Below, piece by piece: positions 8,212 to 17,050 of a stretch of 64,000 bases of DNA. Numbering within the stretch: position 1 is the stretch's first letter; the number at the start of each line of letters is the position of its first letter. Source of the DNA: Pseudomonas asplenii (GTDB lineage Bacteria > Pseudomonadota > Gammaproteobacteria > Pseudomonadales > Pseudomonadaceae); NCBI RefSeq assembly GCF_900105475.1, contig NZ_LT629777.1, forward strand, positions 3,038,001-3,102,000. Direction: 5' to 3'. The notes below the pieces were generated by a model. It was given only the letters and a program-made list of their open reading frames with translations. It was not told the origin of the DNA and made no database searches. The position numbers were made by a program, and so were the translations under genes.

Positions 8212-9521
8212 CTGTTCATGATCAGGAAAACAGCTTGGTCGCTTCGCTGAACCGACATCTCAGGCTTGGGGCTGTCAGCCTGCTGGTACTCCTGGGCGGC
8301 GGATTGGGTTGGGCTGTCGGCACCGACCTGTCCAGTGCGGTGATCGCGACCGGTAGTGTGGCGGTCGAAGGCAGTATCAAGAAAGTTCAGCACCCCACGG
8401 GAGGCATCGTCGCTGAGCTACTGGTCAGCGAGGGCCAGCAGGTTGCAGCCGGTGATGTGCTGATCAGGCTCGATGCGACGCTGCCCAAAGTCGGTGAAGC
8501 CATCGTGTCCAAGTCGCTGAGCCAGGCTCTGGCACGTCAGGCACGGCTGGAGGCTGAACGAGATGGGGCGGCCGAGCTGGTGACGCCGGCCTCGCTGATC
8601 ACACGCCTTGGCGCCGATGCCGCGCAGGCACTGATGAACAGTGAACAACGGTTGTTCCAGGATCGGCGCTCGTCTCGCGAAGGGCAGAAAAAGCAATTAC
8701 GCGAGCGGATCCGACAACTCAACGAGACGATTGCTGGCCATGACCTCCAGCAAAAGACCAAGACTGAAGAAATCGAGTTGATCGACAAGGAGTACCAGGC
8801 CGTCAACAAGCTCTTCGAGAAAGGGATGATGACGATCGATCGGGTCAATGCCCTGGCCCGCGGTATAGCCCGTTTGCGCGGAGAGCGCGGGCAGTTGATT
8901 GCTTCCATTGCCGAAGCGCGGGGCAAGATTGCCGAAACCGAGTTGCAGCGCCTGCAGATCGACCAGAGTTTTCGTAGCGAGGTCTCTCTGGAACTACGTG
9001 AGCTTGAGGCCCGGCAGGGCGAGTTGGTCGAGCGTGATATTGCCGCCAATGACCAACTCAGGCGTATCGACATTACTGCTCCGGTTTCCGGGCGGGTTCA
9101 GCAATTGGCCGTGCACACCCTGGGTGGGGTGATTTCGCCAGCGGAAAACCTGATGCAGATCGTACCGGTCGATGACGAACTGCTGGTGGAGGCGCGGATC
9201 AGTGCCCAGGACATTGACCAGGTATCGCTTGGGCAGGAGGCGGTCTTGCGGCTCAGCGCCTTCAATCGCAGTACGACCCCGGAGTTGAAGGGGCAGGTGG
9301 TCAGGCTGTCGGCGGATCTGGTTCAGGACGAGCGCACCGGTCTGGGTTTCTATCGGGCCGGAATAAAAATACCGCACAGCGAGATGGCGCAACTGCAAGG
9401 GCTCACCCTGGTACCGGGGATGCCGGTTGAGTCGATGATTCGTACCGGGACACGCAGTGTCATTTCCTATCTGCTCAAACCGATCAGCGATCATGCCCAG
9501 CGCGCACTTCGCGAAGGATGA
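8208..9521 (+). CDS. HlyD-family type I secretion periplasmic adaptor
   Basis: A 437-residue membrane fusion protein linking the ABC exporter to an outer-membrane TolC-type channel. It has a short cytoplasmic N-terminus and one membrane helix (about residues 22-43). A lipoyl half-motif follows (GGIVAELLVSEGQQVAAGDVLIRLDA), then a long alpha-helical coiled-coil hairpin (about 90-270) and a beta-barrel region (ITAPVSGRVQQLAVHTLGG). The start ATG overlaps the exporter stop (ATGA), implying translational coupling. No outer-membrane factor gene lies nearby, so a TolC/AprF homologue from elsewhere would be needed. Confidence 0.9.
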   Translation: MTVHDQENSLVASLNRHLRLGAVSLLVLLGGGLGWAVGTDLSSAVIATGSVAVEGSIKKVQHPTGGIVAELLVSEGQQVAAGDVLIRLDATLPKVGEAIVSKSLSQALARQARLEAERDGAAELVTPASLITRLGADAAQALMNSEQRLFQDRRSSREGQKKQLRERIRQLNETIAGHDLQQKTKTEEIELIDKEYQAVNKLFEKGMMTIDRVNALARGIARLRGERGQLIASIAEARGKIAETELQRLQIDQSFRSEVSLELRELEARQGELVERDIAANDQLRRIDITAPVSGRVQQLAVHTLGGVISPAENLMQIVPVDDELLVEARISAQDIDQVSLGQEAVLRLSAFNRSTTPELKGQVVRLSADLVQDERTGLGFYRAGIKIPHSEMAQLQGLTLVPGMPVESMIRTGTRSVISYLLKPISDHAQRALREG

Positions 9522-9576
9522 AGAACAAGCGAGTTCACCGTGGTACCCATGACTCAATAAGGAGCAAGGACGAAAA

Positions 9577-12500
9577 ATGGCAGTGATCAACGGAACATCA
9601 GGAGCGGATACGCTGGTAGGTACGACGGGGGCCGATGAGCTTTATGGCTTTGCCGGGAACGACTCGCTGGATGGTGGGGCGGGAAATGATCTGCTCGATG
9701 GGGGGGCTGGAGCGGATGTGCTCAATGGCGGGGCCGGAACCGATACCGTCACTTATGCCAAGTCTACGGCCGGGGTTACGGTCAATCTGGTCACCGGGAC
9801 AGGAGTTGGCGGTGATGCGCAGGGCGATACGCTGACTGGCATCGAGGGAGTGGTGGGATCCGCGTTCAACGATACGTTCACGGCGCAGACGTCCGGGAAC
9901 ATCCTGATGGGCGGTCAGGGTAACGACACCTACTTCATCAATGGCAGCGGTGTCTCGGTGGTTGAAGTCGCCGGTGAGGGTGATGACGAGATCAAGACCA
10001 CGCTGACAAGCCTGACCCTGGCAACCAACGTCGAGCGCCTGACCTATACCGGTACGGGTAACTTCGTCGGTTATGGCAATGCCTCGGACAACGTCATTAC
10101 CGGCGGTGCCGGCAACGACACCCTCTTTGGTGGTGGTGGGGCGGACCAGTTCATCGGTGGTGCAGGCGTGGATACCGCCAGCTACGGCGACAGCGGCAGC
10201 GCGGTACTGATCAACACCAAGACCGGGGTCAACACGGGTATCGCCGAAGGCGATACCTATGTCGGGATCGAGATGATCCAGGGCTCCGGCTACGGCGACA
10301 CGTTTGTCAGTGGTGCGGCGGCAGACCAGTTTGACGGTGCCGGCGGTATCGACACCATCGACTACTCGGGTTCTTCGGCTGCGGTGACAGTAAGCCTGGT
10401 CAACGGTGCGGTCGGCGCGGGCGGGGATGCGCAAGGTGACCGACTGACCAACTTCGAGCGGGTGATCGGCTCGGCGTATGACGACACGTTGGTGGCACAA
10501 ACCTCTGGGCATACCCTGGTGGGTGGTCAAGGTAACGACACTTACTTCGTCAATGGCAGCGGTGTCTCGGTGGTTGAAGTCGCCGGTGAAGGTGATGACG
10601 AGATCAAGACCACGCTGACAAGCCTGACCCTGGCAACCAACGTCGAGCGCCTGACCTATACCGGTACGGGTAACTTCGTCGGTTATGGCAATGCCTCGGA
10701 CAACGTCATTACCGGCGGTGCCGGCAACGACACCCTCTTTGGCGGTGGTGGAGCTGACCAGTTCATCGGTGGGGCGGGCGTGGATACCGCCAGCTACGGT
10801 GACAGCGGCAGCGCGGTACTGATCAACACCAAGACCGGGGTCAACACGGGTATCGCCGAAGGCGATACCTATGTCGGGATCGAGATGATCCAGGGCTCCG
10901 GCTACGGCGACACGTTTGTCAGTGGTGCGGCGGCAGACCAGTTCGACGGTGCCGGCGGTATCGATACCATCGACTACTCGGGTTCCTCGGAAGCGGTGAC
11001 AGTAAGCCTGGTCAACGGTGCGGTCGGCGCGGGCGGGGATGCGCAAGGTGACCGACTGACCAACTTCGAGCGGGTGATCGGCTCGGCGTATGACGACACG
11101 TTGGTGGCACAAACCTCTGGGCATACCCTGGTGGGTGGTCAAGGTAACGACACCTACTTCATCAATGGCAGCGGTGTCTCGGTGGTTGAAGTCGCCGGTG
11201 AAGGTGATGACGAGATCAAGACCACACTGACAAGCCTGACCCTGGCAACCAACGTCGAGCGCCTGACCTATACCGGTACGGGTAACTTCGTCGGTTATGG
11301 CAATGCCTCGGACAACGTCATTACCGGCGGTGCCGGCAACGACACCCTCTTTGGTGGTGGTGGGGCGGACCAGTTCATCGGTGGTGCAGGCGTGGATACC
11401 GCCAGCTACGGCGACAGCGGCAGCGCGGTGCTGATCAACACCAAGACCGGGGTCAACACGGGTATCGCCGAAGGCGATACCTATGTCGGGATCGAGATGA
11501 TCCAGGGCTCCGGCTACGGCGACACGTTTGTCAGTGGTGCGGCGGCAGACCAGTTTGACGGTGCCGGCGGTATCGACACCATCGACTACTCGGGTTCTTC
11601 GGCTGCGGTGACAGTAAGCCTGGTCAACGGTGCGGTCGGCGCGGGCGGGGATGCGCAAGGTGACCGACTGACCAACTTCGAGCGGGTGATCGGCTCGGCG
11701 TATGACGACACGTTGGTGGCACAAACCTCTGGGCATACCCTGGTGGGTGGTCAAGGTAACGACACTTACTTCGTCAATGGCAGCGGTGTCTCGGTGGTTG
11801 AAGTCGCCGGTGAGGGTGATGACGAGATCAAGACCACGCTGACAAGCCTGACCCTGGCAACCAACGTCGAGCGCCTGACCTATACCGGTACGGGTAACTT
11901 CGTCGGTTATGGCAATGCCTCGGACAACGTCATTACCGGCGGTGCCGGCAACGACACCCTCTTTGGTGGTGGTGGGGCGGACCAGTTCATCGGTGGTGCA
12001 GGCGTGGATACCGCCAGCTACGGCGACAGCGGCAGCGCGGTACTGATCAACACCAAGACCGGGGTCAACACGGGTATCGCCGAAGGCGATACCTATGTCG
12101 GGATCGAGATGATCCAGGGCTCCGGCTACGGCGACACGTTTGTCAGTGGTGCGGCGGCAGACCAGTTTGACGGTGCCGGCGGTATCGACACCATCGACTA
12201 CTCGGGTTCTTCGGCTGCGGTGACAGTAAGCCTGGTCAACGGTGCGGTCGGCGCGGGCGGGGATGCGCAAGGTGACCGACTGACCAACTTCGAGCGGGTG
12301 ATCGGCTCGGCGTATGACGACACGTTGGTGGCACAAACCTCTGGGCATACCCTGGTGGGTGGTCAAGGTAACGACACTTACTTCGTCAATGGCAGCGGTG
12401 TCTCGGTGGTTGAAGTCGCCGGTGAAGGTGATGACGAGATCAAGACCACGCTGACAAGCCTGACCCTGGCAACCAACGTCGAGCGCCTGACCTATACCGG

Positions 12501-15500
12501 TACGGGTAACTTCGTCGGTTATGGCAATGCCTCGGACAACGTCATTACCGGCGGTGCCGGCAACGACACCCTCTTTGGCGGTGGTGGAGCTGACCAGTTC
12601 ATCGGTGGGGCGGGCGTGGATACCGCCAGCTACGGTGACAGCGGCAGCGCGGTACTGATCAACACCAAGACCGGGGTCAACACGGGTATCGCCGAAGGCG
12701 ATACCTATGTCGGGATCGAGATGATCCAGGGCTCCGGCTACGGCGACACGTTTGTCAGTGGTGCGGCGGCAGACCAGTTCGACGGTGCCGGCGGTATCGA
12801 TACCATCGACTACTCGGGTTCCTCGGAAGCGGTGACAGTAAGCCTGGTCAACGGTGCGGTCGGCGCGGGCGGGGATGCGCAAGGTGACCGACTGACCAAC
12901 TTCGAGCGGGTGATCGGCTCGGCGTATGACGACACGTTGGTGGCACAAACCTCTGGGCATACCCTGGTGGGTGGTCAAGGTAACGACACCTACTTCATCA
13001 ATGGCAGCGGTGTCTCGGTGGTTGAAGTCGCCGGTGAAGGTGATGACGAGATCAAGACCACACTGACAAGCCTGACCCTGGCAACCAACGTCGAGCGCCT
13101 GACCTATACCGGTACGGGTAACTTCGTCGGTTATGGCAATGCCTCGGACAACGTCATTACCGGCGGTGCCGGCAACGACACCCTCTTTGGTGGTGGTGGG
13201 GCGGACCAGTTCATCGGTGGTGCAGGCGTGGATACCGCCAGCTACGGCGACAGCGGCAGCGCGGTGCTGATCAACACCAAGACCGGGGTCAACACGGGTA
13301 TCGCCGAAGGCGATACCTATGTCGGGATCGAGATGATCCAGGGCTCCGGCTACGGCGACACGTTTGTCAGTGGTGCGGCGGCAGACCAGTTTGACGGTGC
13401 CGGCGGTATCGACACCATCGACTACTCGGGTTCTTCGGCTGCGGTGACAGTAAGCCTGGTCAACGGTGCGGTCGGCGCGGGCGGGGATGCGCAAGGTGAC
13501 CGACTGACCAACTTCGAGCGGGTGATCGGCTCGGCGTATGACGACACGTTGGTGGCACAAACCTCTGGGCATACCCTGGTGGGTGGTCAAGGTAACGACA
13601 CTTACTTCGTCAATGGCAGCGGTGTCTCGGTGGTTGAAGTCGCCGGTGAAGGTGATGACGAGATCAAGACCACGCTGACAAGCCTGACCCTGGCAACCAA
13701 CGTCGAGCGCCTGACCTATACCGGTACGGGTAACTTCGTCGGTTATGGCAATGCCTCGGACAACGTCATTACCGGCGGTGCCGGCAACGACACCCTCTTT
13801 GGTGGTGGTGGGGCGGACCAGTTCATCGGTGGTGCAGGCGTGGATACCGCCAGCTACGGCGACAGCGGCAGCGCGGTGCTGATCAACACCAAGACCGGGG
13901 TCAACACGGGTATCGCCGAAGGCGATACCTATGTCGGGATCGAGATGATCCAGGGCTCCGGCTACGGCGACACGTTTGTCAGTGGTGCGGCGGCAGACCA
14001 GTTCGACGGTGCCGGCGGTATCGATACCATCGACTACTCGGGTTCTTCGGCTGCGGTGACAGTAAGCCTGGTCAACGGTGCGGTCGGCGCGGGCGGGGAT
14101 GCGCAAGGTGACCGACTGACCAACTTCGAGCGGGTGATCGGCTCGGCGTATGACGACACGTTGGTGGCACAAACCTCTGGGCATACCCTGGTGGGTGGTC
14201 AAGGTAACGACACTTACTTCGTCAATGGCAGCGGTGTCTCGGTGGTTGAAGTCGCCGGTGAGGGTGATGACGAGATCAAGACCACGCTGACAAGCCTGAC
14301 CCTGGCAACCAACGTCGAGCGCCTGACCTATACCGGTACGGGTAACTTCGTCGGTTATGGCAATGCCTCGGACAACGTCATTACCGGCGGTGCCGGCAAC
14401 GACACCCTCTTTGGTGGTGGTGGGGCGGACCAGTTCATCGGTGGCGCGGGCGTTGATATCGCCAGCTACGGCGACAGCGGCAACGCGGTGCTGATCAACA
14501 CCAAGACCGGGGTCAACACGGGTATCGCCGAAGGCGATACCTATGTCGGGATCGAGATGATCCAGGGCTCCGGCTACGGCGACACGTTTGTCAGTGGTGC
14601 GGCGGCAGACCAGTTCGACGGTGCCGGCGGTATCGACATCATCGACTACTCGGGTTCCTCGGAAGCGGTGACGGTAAGCCTGGTCAACGGTTCGGTCGGC
14701 GCGGGCGGGGATGCACAAGGCGACCGGCTGACCAACTTCGAGTGGGTAATCGGCTCGGCCTTTGACGACACGCTGACGGCACAGACTTCCGGGCACAACC
14801 TTGCGGGTGGTCAAGGTAATGACACCTACTTTGTCAACGGCACCGGAGTGAATGTTGTCGAGTCAGCCGGTGGTGGTGACGATGAGGTCAAGACTACTTT
14901 GAGCAGCCTGACCTTGGCAGCCAACGTCGAACGCCTGACCTATACCGGTACTGGTAACTTCACCGGCCGTGGCAACGCCTCGGACAACATCATTACCGGC
15001 GGTGCCGGCAACGACACCCTCTTTGGCGGTGGTGGGGCGGACCAGTTCATCGGTGGCGCGGGCGTTGATATCGCCAGCTACGGCGACAGCGGCAACGCGG
15101 TGCTGATCAACACCAAGACCGGGGTCAACACGGGTATCGCCGAAGGCGATACCTATGTCGGGATCGAGATGATCCAGGGCTCCGGCTACGGCGACACGTT
15201 TGTCAGTGGCGCGACGGCAGACCAGTTTGACGGTGCCGGCGGTATCGACACCATCGACTATTCGGGTTCCTCGGAAGCGGTGACGGTAAGCCTGGTCAAT
15301 GGTTCGGTCGGCGCGGGTGGTGATGCGCAAGGCGACCGGCTGACCAACTTCGAGTGGGTAATCGGCTCGGCCTTTGACGACACGCTGACGGCACAGACTT
15401 CCGGGCACAACCTTGCGGGTGGTCAAGGTAATGACACCTACTTTGTCAACGGTACCGGAGTGAATGTTGTCGAGTCAGCCGGTGGTGGTGACGATGAGGT

Positions 15501-16860
15501 CAAGACCACTTTGAGCAGTCTGACCTTGGCAGCCAACGTCGAACGCCTGACCTATAACGGTACTGGTAACTTCACCGGCCGTGGCAACGCCTCGGACAAC
15601 ATCATTACTGGCGGTGTCGGCAACGACCTGCTCTACGGCGGTGCCGGTGCCGACCACTTTATCGGTGGTATCGGGACTGATACGGTCAGTTATGGCGACA
15701 GCAGCCAGGGTGTTACGATCAATACCAAGACGGGGATCAACAGCGGGATTGCAGCTGGCGATACTTATGACAGCATCGAAGTGATCCAGGGCTCCAGCTA
15801 TGGTGATGTCTTTGTCGGTGGTGCGGGGGCTGATCGCTTCGACGGCGGCGCCGGCATGGACATGCTGAGCTTCGCTAGCGAAACCTCCGGTATCGTCCTT
15901 GATCTGAGCAGCTCTGTGCTGACCGGTATTGTCGCAGGCGACACCTACACCTCCATCGAGATTTTCCAGGGGACTGACCAGGCCGACACCTTCACGGGCA
16001 GCCTTGCCAATACCGAAAACTTCATAGGTGGACTGGGTGCCGATACCTTCAACGGTATGGGGCGAGGCGATGGTGCCTGGTACCTGACCAGTAGCGATGG
16101 AGTCCAGGTCGACCTGCAAAATGGCACGGCCACCGGTGGTGATGCCCAAGGCGATGTCCTCAACAACATCGATAACCTGATGGGGTCGGACTTCGATGAC
16201 ACGCTGACCGGCAACGCCTACTCCAACAGGTTGGAAGGCGGCGCCGGTAACGACATTATCTACGGCGGGGACGGTAACGACTTCATCTATGGTGGTAGCA
16301 GCAGCGATACCTCTGCGGTGAAACCGGCATCGGGGCTGAATGTTGCCCAAGCCGACATGCTCTACGGCGGCAACGGCAATGACACCATGGTCAGCAGCAC
16401 CAATGACACTGGAAGCATCCTCTATGGCGAAGCCGGGAACGACAACCTCACGGTGTACTCTGGCACGGCTGTTGGTGGTGATGGCAGCGACACCCTGACA
16501 GGTCTCGGTTATGGCTATGAGCTTCATGGCGAGGACGGCTTTGACACGCTCAACCTCTACAACTCGGGGGATGCTTATGGTGGCGAAGGTGGGGATGCCT
16601 ACATCGTCTACTCGAAAACCATGGTGGCCATCCTGGATACCGGTACGACAGGTGTCGATACGGTGACCTTGAAAAACATCCAGAGTGTCAGTGACGTGCA
16701 GGTTATCAGGACGGACCTGGGGGCCTACATCTTCTCGGCGACCGACGTGAAGAATGGCAACCTGGACTCGGGTGTGTTCCTGAAGGACTGGTACAACGGC
16801 AGCAATACTATCGAGCTGTTCTACACCAACAACGGAGACTCGTTCACCCTTCCAGCCTGA
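9577..16860 (+). CDS. Giant RTX (calcium-binding repeat) protein, probable type I secretion substrate
   Basis: A 2427-residue acidic protein made almost entirely of glycine/aspartate RTX nonapeptides (GGAGNDTLFGGGGAD and relatives). It begins within the first 20 residues with SGADTLVGTTGADELYGFAG, so there is no signal peptide, LapA-type retention domain or enzymatic domain that I can see. Residues about 125-2164 form ten units of 204 residues. Units 1-8 are nearly identical; units 9-10 are diverged (NGTGVNVVESAGGGDDEVKT). The C-terminal ~260 residues hold more RTX motifs, then VFLKDWYNGSNTIELF and a short tail ending SFTLPA, a plausible type I signal. AAGGAG precedes the ATG. It follows its exporter and adaptor and ends at a terminator. 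Function is unknown; a surface, matrix or S-layer-like role is inference. Confidence 0.85.
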   Translation: MAVINGTSGADTLVGTTGADELYGFAGNDSLDGGAGNDLLDGGAGADVLNGGAGTDTVTYAKSTAGVTVNLVTGTGVGGDAQGDTLTGIEGVVGSAFNDTFTAQTSGNILMGGQGNDTYFINGSGVSVVEVAGEGDDEIKTTLTSLTLATNVERLTYTGTGNFVGYGNASDNVITGGAGNDTLFGGGGADQFIGGAGVDTASYGDSGSAVLINTKTGVNTGIAEGDTYVGIEMIQGSGYGDTFVSGAAADQFDGAGGIDTIDYSGSSAAVTVSLVNGAVGAGGDAQGDRLTNFERVIGSAYDDTLVAQTSGHTLVGGQGNDTYFVNGSGVSVVEVAGEGDDEIKTTLTSLTLATNVERLTYTGTGNFVGYGNASDNVITGGAGNDTLFGGGGADQFIGGAGVDTASYGDSGSAVLINTKTGVNTGIAEGDTYVGIEMIQGSGYGDTFVSGAAADQFDGAGGIDTIDYSGSSEAVTVSLVNGAVGAGGDAQGDRLTNFERVIGSAYDDTLVAQTSGHTLVGGQGNDTYFINGSGVSVVEVAGEGDDEIKTTLTSLTLATNVERLTYTGTGNFVGYGNASDNVITGGAGNDTLFGGGGADQFIGGAGVDTASYGDSGSAVLINTKTGVNTGIAEGDTYVGIEMIQGSGYGDTFVSGAAADQFDGAGGIDTIDYSGSSAAVTVSLVNGAVGAGGDAQGDRLTNFERVIGSAYDDTLVAQTSGHTLVGGQGNDTYFVNGSGVSVVEVAGEGDDEIKTTLTSLTLATNVERLTYTGTGNFVGYGNASDNVITGGAGNDTLFGGGGADQFIGGAGVDTASYGDSGSAVLINTKTGVNTGIAEGDTYVGIEMIQGSGYGDTFVSGAAADQFDGAGGIDTIDYSGSSAAVTVSLVNGAVGAGGDAQGDRLTNFERVIGSAYDDTLVAQTSGHTLVGGQGNDTYFVNGSGVSVVEVAGEGDDEIKTTLTSLTLATNVERLTYTGTGNFVGYGNASDNVITGGAGNDTLFGGGGADQFIGGAGVDTASYGDSGSAVLINTKTGVNTGIAEGDTYVGIEMIQGSGYGDTFVSGAAADQFDGAGGIDTIDYSGSSEAVTVSLVNGAVGAGGDAQGDRLTNFERVIGSAYDDTLVAQTSGHTLVGGQGNDTYFINGSGVSVVEVAGEGDDEIKTTLTSLTLATNVERLTYTGTGNFVGYGNASDNVITGGAGNDTLFGGGGADQFIGGAGVDTASYGDSGSAVLINTKTGVNTGIAEGDTYVGIEMIQGSGYGDTFVSGAAADQFDGAGGIDTIDYSGSSAAVTVSLVNGAVGAGGDAQGDRLTNFERVIGSAYDDTLVAQTSGHTLVGGQGNDTYFVNGSGVSVVEVAGEGDDEIKTTLTSLTLATNVERLTYTGTGNFVGYGNASDNVITGGAGNDTLFGGGGADQFIGGAGVDTASYGDSGSAVLINTKTGVNTGIAEGDTYVGIEMIQGSGYGDTFVSGAAADQFDGAGGIDTIDYSGSSAAVTVSLVNGAVGAGGDAQGDRLTNFERVIGSAYDDTLVAQTSGHTLVGGQGNDTYFVNGSGVSVVEVAGEGDDEIKTTLTSLTLATNVERLTYTGTGNFVGYGNASDNVITGGAGNDTLFGGGGADQFIGGAGVDIASYGDSGNAVLINTKTGVNTGIAEGDTYVGIEMIQGSGYGDTFVSGAAADQFDGAGGIDIIDYSGSSEAVTVSLVNGSVGAGGDAQGDRLTNFEWVIGSAFDDTLTAQTSGHNLAGGQGNDTYFVNGTGVNVVESAGGGDDEVKTTLSSLTLAANVERLTYTGTGNFTGRGNASDNIITGGAGNDTLFGGGGADQFIGGAGVDIASYGDSGNAVLINTKTGVNTGIAEGDTYVGIEMIQGSGYGDTFVSGATADQFDGAGGIDTIDYSGSSEAVTVSLVNGSVGAGGDAQGDRLTNFEWVIGSAFDDTLTAQTSGHNLAGGQGNDTYFVNGTGVNVVESAGGGDDEVKTTLSSLTLAANVERLTYNGTGNFTGRGNASDNIITGGVGNDLLYGGAGADHFIGGIGTDTVSYGDSSQGVTINTKTGINSGIAAGDTYDSIEVIQGSSYGDVFVGGAGADRFDGGAGMDMLSFASETSGIVLDLSSSVLTGIVAGDTYTSIEIFQGTDQADTFTGSLANTENFIGGLGADTFNGMGRGDGAWYLTSSDGVQVDLQNGTATGGDAQGDVLNNIDNLMGSDFDDTLTGNAYSNRLEGGAGNDIIYGGDGNDFIYGGSSSDTSAVKPASGLNVAQADMLYGGNGNDTMVSSTNDTGSILYGEAGNDNLTVYSGTAVGGDGSDTLTGLGYGYELHGEDGFDTLNLYNSGDAYGGEGGDAYIVYSKTMVAILDTGTTGVDTVTLKNIQSVSDVQVIRTDLGAYIFSATDVKNGNLDSGVFLKDWYNGSNTIELFYTNNGDSFTLPA
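9949..13620 (+). repeat. Two tandem copies of an 1836-bp three-unit block
   Basis: Units 1-3 (9949-11784) and units 4-6 (11785-13620) share the same ordered pattern of unit-specific variants. For example, GGCGGTGGTGGAGCTGACC is at 10741 and 12577, and ACCACACTGACAAG occurs in units 3 and 6. By eye I found no difference between the two copies. Unit 7 is a mosaic of the others. Confidence 0.85.
9949..16068 (+). repeat. Tandem array of ten 612-bp units within the RTX gene
   Basis: The same landmark (GGTGTCTCGGTGGTTGAAGT) recurs at 9949, 10561, 11173, 11785, 12397, 13009, 13621 and 14233, exactly 612 bases apart. Diverged versions begin at 14845 and 15457. The first eight units differ at only a handful of positions, mostly synonymous. 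Recurrent replacements are Ile/Val before NGSG and Ala/Glu in SSAAV/SSEAV. Confidence 0.95.
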
Positions 16861-16906
16861 TAGTGGATAGGCGAAGCCCGGTGTCAGGAGCTTTGCCGAT
16901 ATGACG

Positions 16907-16946
16907 AAAACGGCACCCCGGTTTTTGAGTCGGGGTGCCGTTTTTC
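16907..16946 (+). terminator. Terminator after the RTX gene
   Basis: A 14-bp stem (AAAACGGCACCCCG at 16907-16920, CGGGGTGCCGTTTT at 16931-16944) with a 10-base loop is followed by T residues. It closes the secretion operon and, because the upstream arm starts with A residues, may also work on the minus strand. Confidence 0.88.
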
Positions 16947-16973
16947 ATGGCGCGCGAAAATTTTCCAATGGGC

Positions 16974-17013
16974 AAAAAGAAACCCCCGCCAGATCCAGGA
17001 CCTGGCGGGGGTT
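16974..17013 (-). terminator. Terminator of nrdA
   Basis: A 12-bp stem (AACCCCCGCCAG at 16981-16992 and its complement at 17002-17013) lies just beyond the nrdA stop. On the minus strand it is followed by TTTCTTTTT. It implies that nrdA is transcribed here without a downstream nrdB. Confidence 0.85.
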
Positions 17014-17050
17014 TCTCAGGCTTGCACCGCTAGGCGCTCACCGGCTCAGC

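Noticed and set aside
9598..14814. A 1738-residue open frame antisense to the RTX gene
   Set aside because: It exists because the repeat units lack stop codons in that frame; it repeats with the same 612-bp period and has no ribosome site or domain.
9949..16068. CRISPR-like periodic repeats
   Set aside because: The period is 612 bases with no short repeat-spacer structure, and the repeats are in-frame coding units.
9577..16860. LapA- or MapA-type adhesin
   Set aside because: No retention domain, LapG site, VWA or other adhesin module could be seen; only RTX repeats and a C-terminal signal-like tail.
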